In this document: positions 6,284 to 8,495 of the stretch, in pieces
Position numbering within the stretch: the stretch's first letter is position 1
Layout of the letters: every line of letters begins with the position of its first letter
Assembly (NCBI GenBank): GCA_964388305.1
Contig: CAYMAA010000076.1
Coordinates: 1 to 8,495, forward strand
Length of the DNA stretch: 8,495 nt
Direction: 5' to 3'
DNA from: JAJQCI01 sp964388305
Lineage (GTDB): Bacteria > Bacillota > Clostridia > Lachnospirales > CAG-274
Position numbers and translations under genes: made by a program
Notes under the pieces: generated by a model
Database searches by the model: none
What the model was told of the DNA's origin: nothing
Seen by the model: the letters and a program-made list of their open reading frames with translations, nothing else

Positions 6284-6288
6284 TTTTT

Positions 6289-7194
6289 ATGAAAAGAAAT
6301 ATTTTATTTAAGCTTATATGTTCAACAATAGGGGCGGCTATGGCTGTTTGTACTTTAGCCGGCTGCGGCGGCGAGAGCGGCGCTCCCGAAGAAAGCGAAG
6401 CCGCTGTTTCCGATGCCGGCAAATCTGCCGATGTTTTGCGTGTTGGTATGGAGTGCGCTTACGCGCCATTTAACTGGACACAGACAAGCGAAGAGGTCGC
6501 CAACGGCGACACTGCTGTTCCTATTTACGGCGGGGGCGGTTACGCATACGGCTATGACGTAATGATTGCAAAACAGATTGCCAAACAGCTTGGAATGGAT
6601 TTGGAAATACATAAGGTAGAGTGGGACTCAATAGGTCTTTCAATGGATTCCGGCGAATATGACTGTATAATTGCGGGTATGGGCAGAACTGCCGAAAGGC
6701 AGCTTTCATACTCATTTACAGAGCCGTATTATTACAGGAGCAACTGCGTTGTTGTTAAAGACGGCGGCGAGCTTTCGGACATTAAGGGACTTTCCGACTT
6801 AGCAGGCAAAAATGTTAAGGCAACGACACAGCTTGGCACAGGCTGGGTACCGCTTTTGAATCAAATTCCCGATGTTGTTTTAGGAGCAAACTATGAAACA
6901 ACGGCAGAGGTATTTATGGCGCTTTCCAACGGAACGGCAGATATTGCCGTTATAGACGTTCCCACAGCGGAGTCGGCTCTTATGACAAACAGTGATTTAA
7001 AGATAATTACATTGGCTGAGGGTGACACCTTTGTTGGCGACGAGGAAATGACAAATGTATGTATTGCCACAAGAAAGGACGATACTGAGCTTAGGGATAA
7101 AATTCAGGGAGCTATGGACTCGCTTGGACTTACTAAAGAAAAAACAGATGAAATTATGGAGGAAGCAATAACGCTTCAGCCTGCAGCTAATTAA
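6289..7194 (+). CDS. Polar amino-acid ABC importer, substrate-binding lipoprotein
   Basis: This is the extracytoplasmic binding protein of a polar amino-acid importer (SBP_bac_3 family). The signal peptide ends in a clear lipobox L-A-G-C26, so the mature protein is a lipoprotein. A short Gly/Ser/Glu-rich linker follows, then the two-lobed domain (about 49-295). Characteristic features are GYDVMIAKQIAKQLG (88-102), GRTAER (132-137), whose R137 would hold the ligand carboxylate, and DVPTAES (223-229), whose D223 would hold the amino group. Residues 64-86, between APFNW and GYD, form an inserted Gly/Tyr/acidic loop compared with short family members such as HisJ. Together these residues fit an alpha-amino acid ligand, but which one is not clear. 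It is the first gene of its operon, sits behind a probable attenuator, and is followed by a terminator-like hairpin before the permease gene. Confidence 0.88.
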   Translation: MKRNILFKLICSTIGAAMAVCTLAGCGGESGAPEESEAAVSDAGKSADVLRVGMECAYAPFNWTQTSEEVANGDTAVPIYGGGGYAYGYDVMIAKQIAKQLGMDLEIHKVEWDSIGLSMDSGEYDCIIAGMGRTAERQLSYSFTEPYYYRSNCVVVKDGGELSDIKGLSDLAGKNVKATTQLGTGWVPLLNQIPDVVLGANYETTAEVFMALSNGTADIAVIDVPTAESALMTNSDLKIITLAEGDTFVGDEEMTNVCIATRKDDTELRDKIQGAMDSLGLTKEKTDEIMEEAITLQPAAN

Positions 7195-7203
7195 TAAGAT
7201 ATA

Positions 7204-7251
7204 AAGCAACGAAGCCAATACCTTTTCAATGCGTGGTTTCGTTGCTTTTTT
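7204..7251 (+). terminator. Internal (partial) terminator between binding protein and permease
   Basis: A 14-bp stem with one wobble (7204-7217 with 7234-7247) encloses a 16-nt loop and ends in a run of six T (7246-7251). It begins 9 nt after the binding-protein stop. I see no good promoter between it and the permease at 7277, so the downstream genes would depend on readthrough. That would give more binding protein than permease, a common arrangement for importers. Confidence 0.75.
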
Positions 7252-7276
7252 ATTTAGTATGTAAAGGAGTGGAATT

Positions 7277-8032
7277 ATGGAAAGTACACCCAACGGAGTA
7301 TTGGGGTGGGTGATATTTATTGCCATCAAATACTCGGACTTATTTATAACAGGAACAATTATAACCCTTGTTGTAGCTGTTGCGGGAACTCTTATAGGCT
7401 TTGTTTTAGGCTTTGTTATGGGACTTATTGAGGATACAAAAATAAACAGCGACGATAATTTTTTATATAAGCTTATATTAAGCGTTTTAAAAGGCTTATG
7501 CAAGGCTTATATTGAAATTTTCCGTGATACACCTATGATAGTGCAGGCAATGATAATTTATTTTGGTATACGTCAAATGGGTTTTAATATTTCACCTATA
7601 CCTGCGGGAATTATTGTAACAACCCTGAATACGGGGGCATATATGGCGGAAACCGTCAGGGGCGGAATTAAATCAATAGATATAGGACAGCGTGAGGGCG
7701 CTCTTGCTATGGGAATGTCGCCGATAGCTGTAATGATGTATATTGTTCTTCCTCAGGCGTTTAAAAATATTATTCCCGAAATGGTAAATATGTTTTTAAC
7801 AAATCTTAAAATGACCTCCGTATTAAACGTAATAGGGGTTAAGGAATTGTTTTTACAGGCGAAAACAGCAGGCGGCACATATTATAAATATCTTGAGTCT
7901 TATCTTACAATCGCCATAATTTATTTTGCGCTTTGTTTTGTGTTTAACCGTCTGTTTTTGACTTTGGAAAAGAAAATGGCAGGAGAAAAGGACTATGTTC
8001 TTGCTGTTGAATATATGGACGATAGTGAATAG
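7277..8032 (+). CDS. Polar amino-acid ABC importer, permease (HisM/GlnP type)
   Basis: This is the membrane subunit of the polar amino-acid importer and works as a homodimer or with a partner. The 251-aa product has hydrophobic segments near residues 22-50, 66-100, 108-126, 150-175 and 208-228. Family signatures are present: YIEIFRDTPMIVQ (78-90), LNTGAYMAETVRGGI (117-131), and the ATPase-contacting EAA loop beginning EGALAMGMSP (140-149). Only one permease gene is visible, as in many Gram-positive systems where a homodimer is formed. The start is fixed by AAGGAGTGG (7263-7271), 5 nt before the ATG. It lies downstream of an internal terminator-like hairpin and 10 bp before the ATPase gene. 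The extended charged C-terminal tail (about 231-251) is somewhat longer than in minimal members. Confidence 0.9.
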   Translation: MESTPNGVLGWVIFIAIKYSDLFITGTIITLVVAVAGTLIGFVLGFVMGLIEDTKINSDDNFLYKLILSVLKGLCKAYIEIFRDTPMIVQAMIIYFGIRQMGFNISPIPAGIIVTTLNTGAYMAETVRGGIKSIDIGQREGALAMGMSPIAVMMYIVLPQAFKNIIPEMVNMFLTNLKMTSVLNVIGVKELFLQAKTAGGTYYKYLESYLTIAIIYFALCFVFNRLFLTLEKKMAGEKDYVLAVEYMDDSE

Positions 8033-8042
8033 AGGTGGAGCT

Positions 8043-8495
8043 ATGAATAAAGAAGAGATTATAAGAGTTGAGGAGCTTAGCAAAAGCTTTGGAGAGCATC
8101 AGGTGCTGAGAAAAATTGATTTTGATGTAAGCTGCGGTGAGGTTATTTGCATTTTAGGCTCGTCAGGCTCGGGAAAGTCCACGCTTTTACGCTGCATAAA
8201 CCATCTTGAAAAGCCAACATCCGGAAAGGTGTTTTTTCATGCGGCGGAGCTTGGAAAAACGCAAAGCGAGATTAATAAATACCGTTCCAAGGTGGGAATG
8301 GTTTTTCAGTCATTTAATTTGTTTAACAATATGACGGTGCTTAAAAACTGTATGGAATGTACTCGAAAGGTACTTCATTTATCAAAAGAGGAGGCCCACG
8401 ACAGAGCTATAGAAAATCTTAAATCCGTGGGAATGGCTCCCTACATAAACGCAATGCCCGCACAGCTTTCGGGAGGACAGAAGCAGCGTGTGGCT
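8043..8495 (+). CDS. Polar amino-acid ABC importer, ATPase (cut at window end)
   Basis: This is the 5' part (151 codons, no stop) of the ATPase that powers the importer encoded just upstream. Visible motifs are Walker A GSSGSGKST (39-47), the Q-loop in MVFQSFNLF, and the signature LSGGQKQR (142-149), after which the window ends. Walker B and the switch histidine lie outside. The sequence resembles the GlnQ/HisP group, with no sign so far of a MetN-type protein, although a C-terminal domain cannot be excluded because the 3' half is missing. The ATG is preceded by AGGTGG (8033-8038) and lies 10 bp after the permease stop, so it belongs to the same operon. The truncation is an effect of the window edge, not of the gene. 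Confidence 0.9.
   Translation, partial: MNKEEIIRVEELSKSFGEHQVLRKIDFDVSCGEVICILGSSGSGKSTLLRCINHLEKPTSGKVFFHAAELGKTQSEINKYRSKVGMVFQSFNLFNNMTVLKNCMECTRKVLHLSKEEAHDRAIENLKSVGMAPYINAMPAQLSGGQKQRVA

Noticed and set aside
6254..6292. 12-codon ORF overlapping the binding-protein start
   Set aside because: It would end in an ATGA overlap with the gene at 6289, but no ribosome binding site precedes its ATG.

Overview
The window looks like chromosomal DNA of a low-to-mid-GC anaerobic Firmicute, probably Clostridia and perhaps Lachnospiraceae-like. The reasons are AT-rich intergenic DNA, strong purine-rich ribosome binding sites, sigma-A type promoters, U-tailed intrinsic terminators, and lipoprotein (Cys-anchored) binding proteins for ABC importers. 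The taxonomic placement is inference. Every gene I can support lies on the + strand.

Layout. (1) Positions 3-989 hold the 3' part of an unrecognised, probably extracellular protein, closed by an intrinsic terminator. (2) An intergenic stretch (990-1287) carries a promoter and a roughly 145-nt leader that can fold in competing ways. (3) An apparent five-gene operon (1288-5966) follows: metN, metI and metQ (a complete methionine-type ABC importer), then an opine dehydrogenase-family enzyme, then an aspartate/glutamate racemase-family enzyme. The operon ends at a strong terminator at 5981. The metN/metI and dehydrogenase/racemase pairs are tightly coupled. A large hairpin without a U-tract separates the importer genes from the enzyme genes. 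(4) A 322-nt gap (5967-6288) holds that terminator, a good promoter, and a leader with an intrinsic terminator lying before the next gene, which is the layout of a transcription attenuator. (5) A polar amino-acid ABC importer operon follows: binding lipoprotein, an internal terminator-like hairpin, permease, and an ATPase cut by the window end.

How the parts fit. MetNIQ would bring a methionine-like or N-substituted amino acid into the cell. The opine dehydrogenase interconverts an opine with an amino acid plus a 2-oxo acid, using NAD(P)H. The racemase would interconvert D and L forms of the amino acid part. Import, dehydrogenase and racemase in one transcript suggest a small opine pathway, either uptake and breakdown or synthesis and recapture. 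This is the most interesting content of the window. The substrate and the direction are not visible in the sequence.
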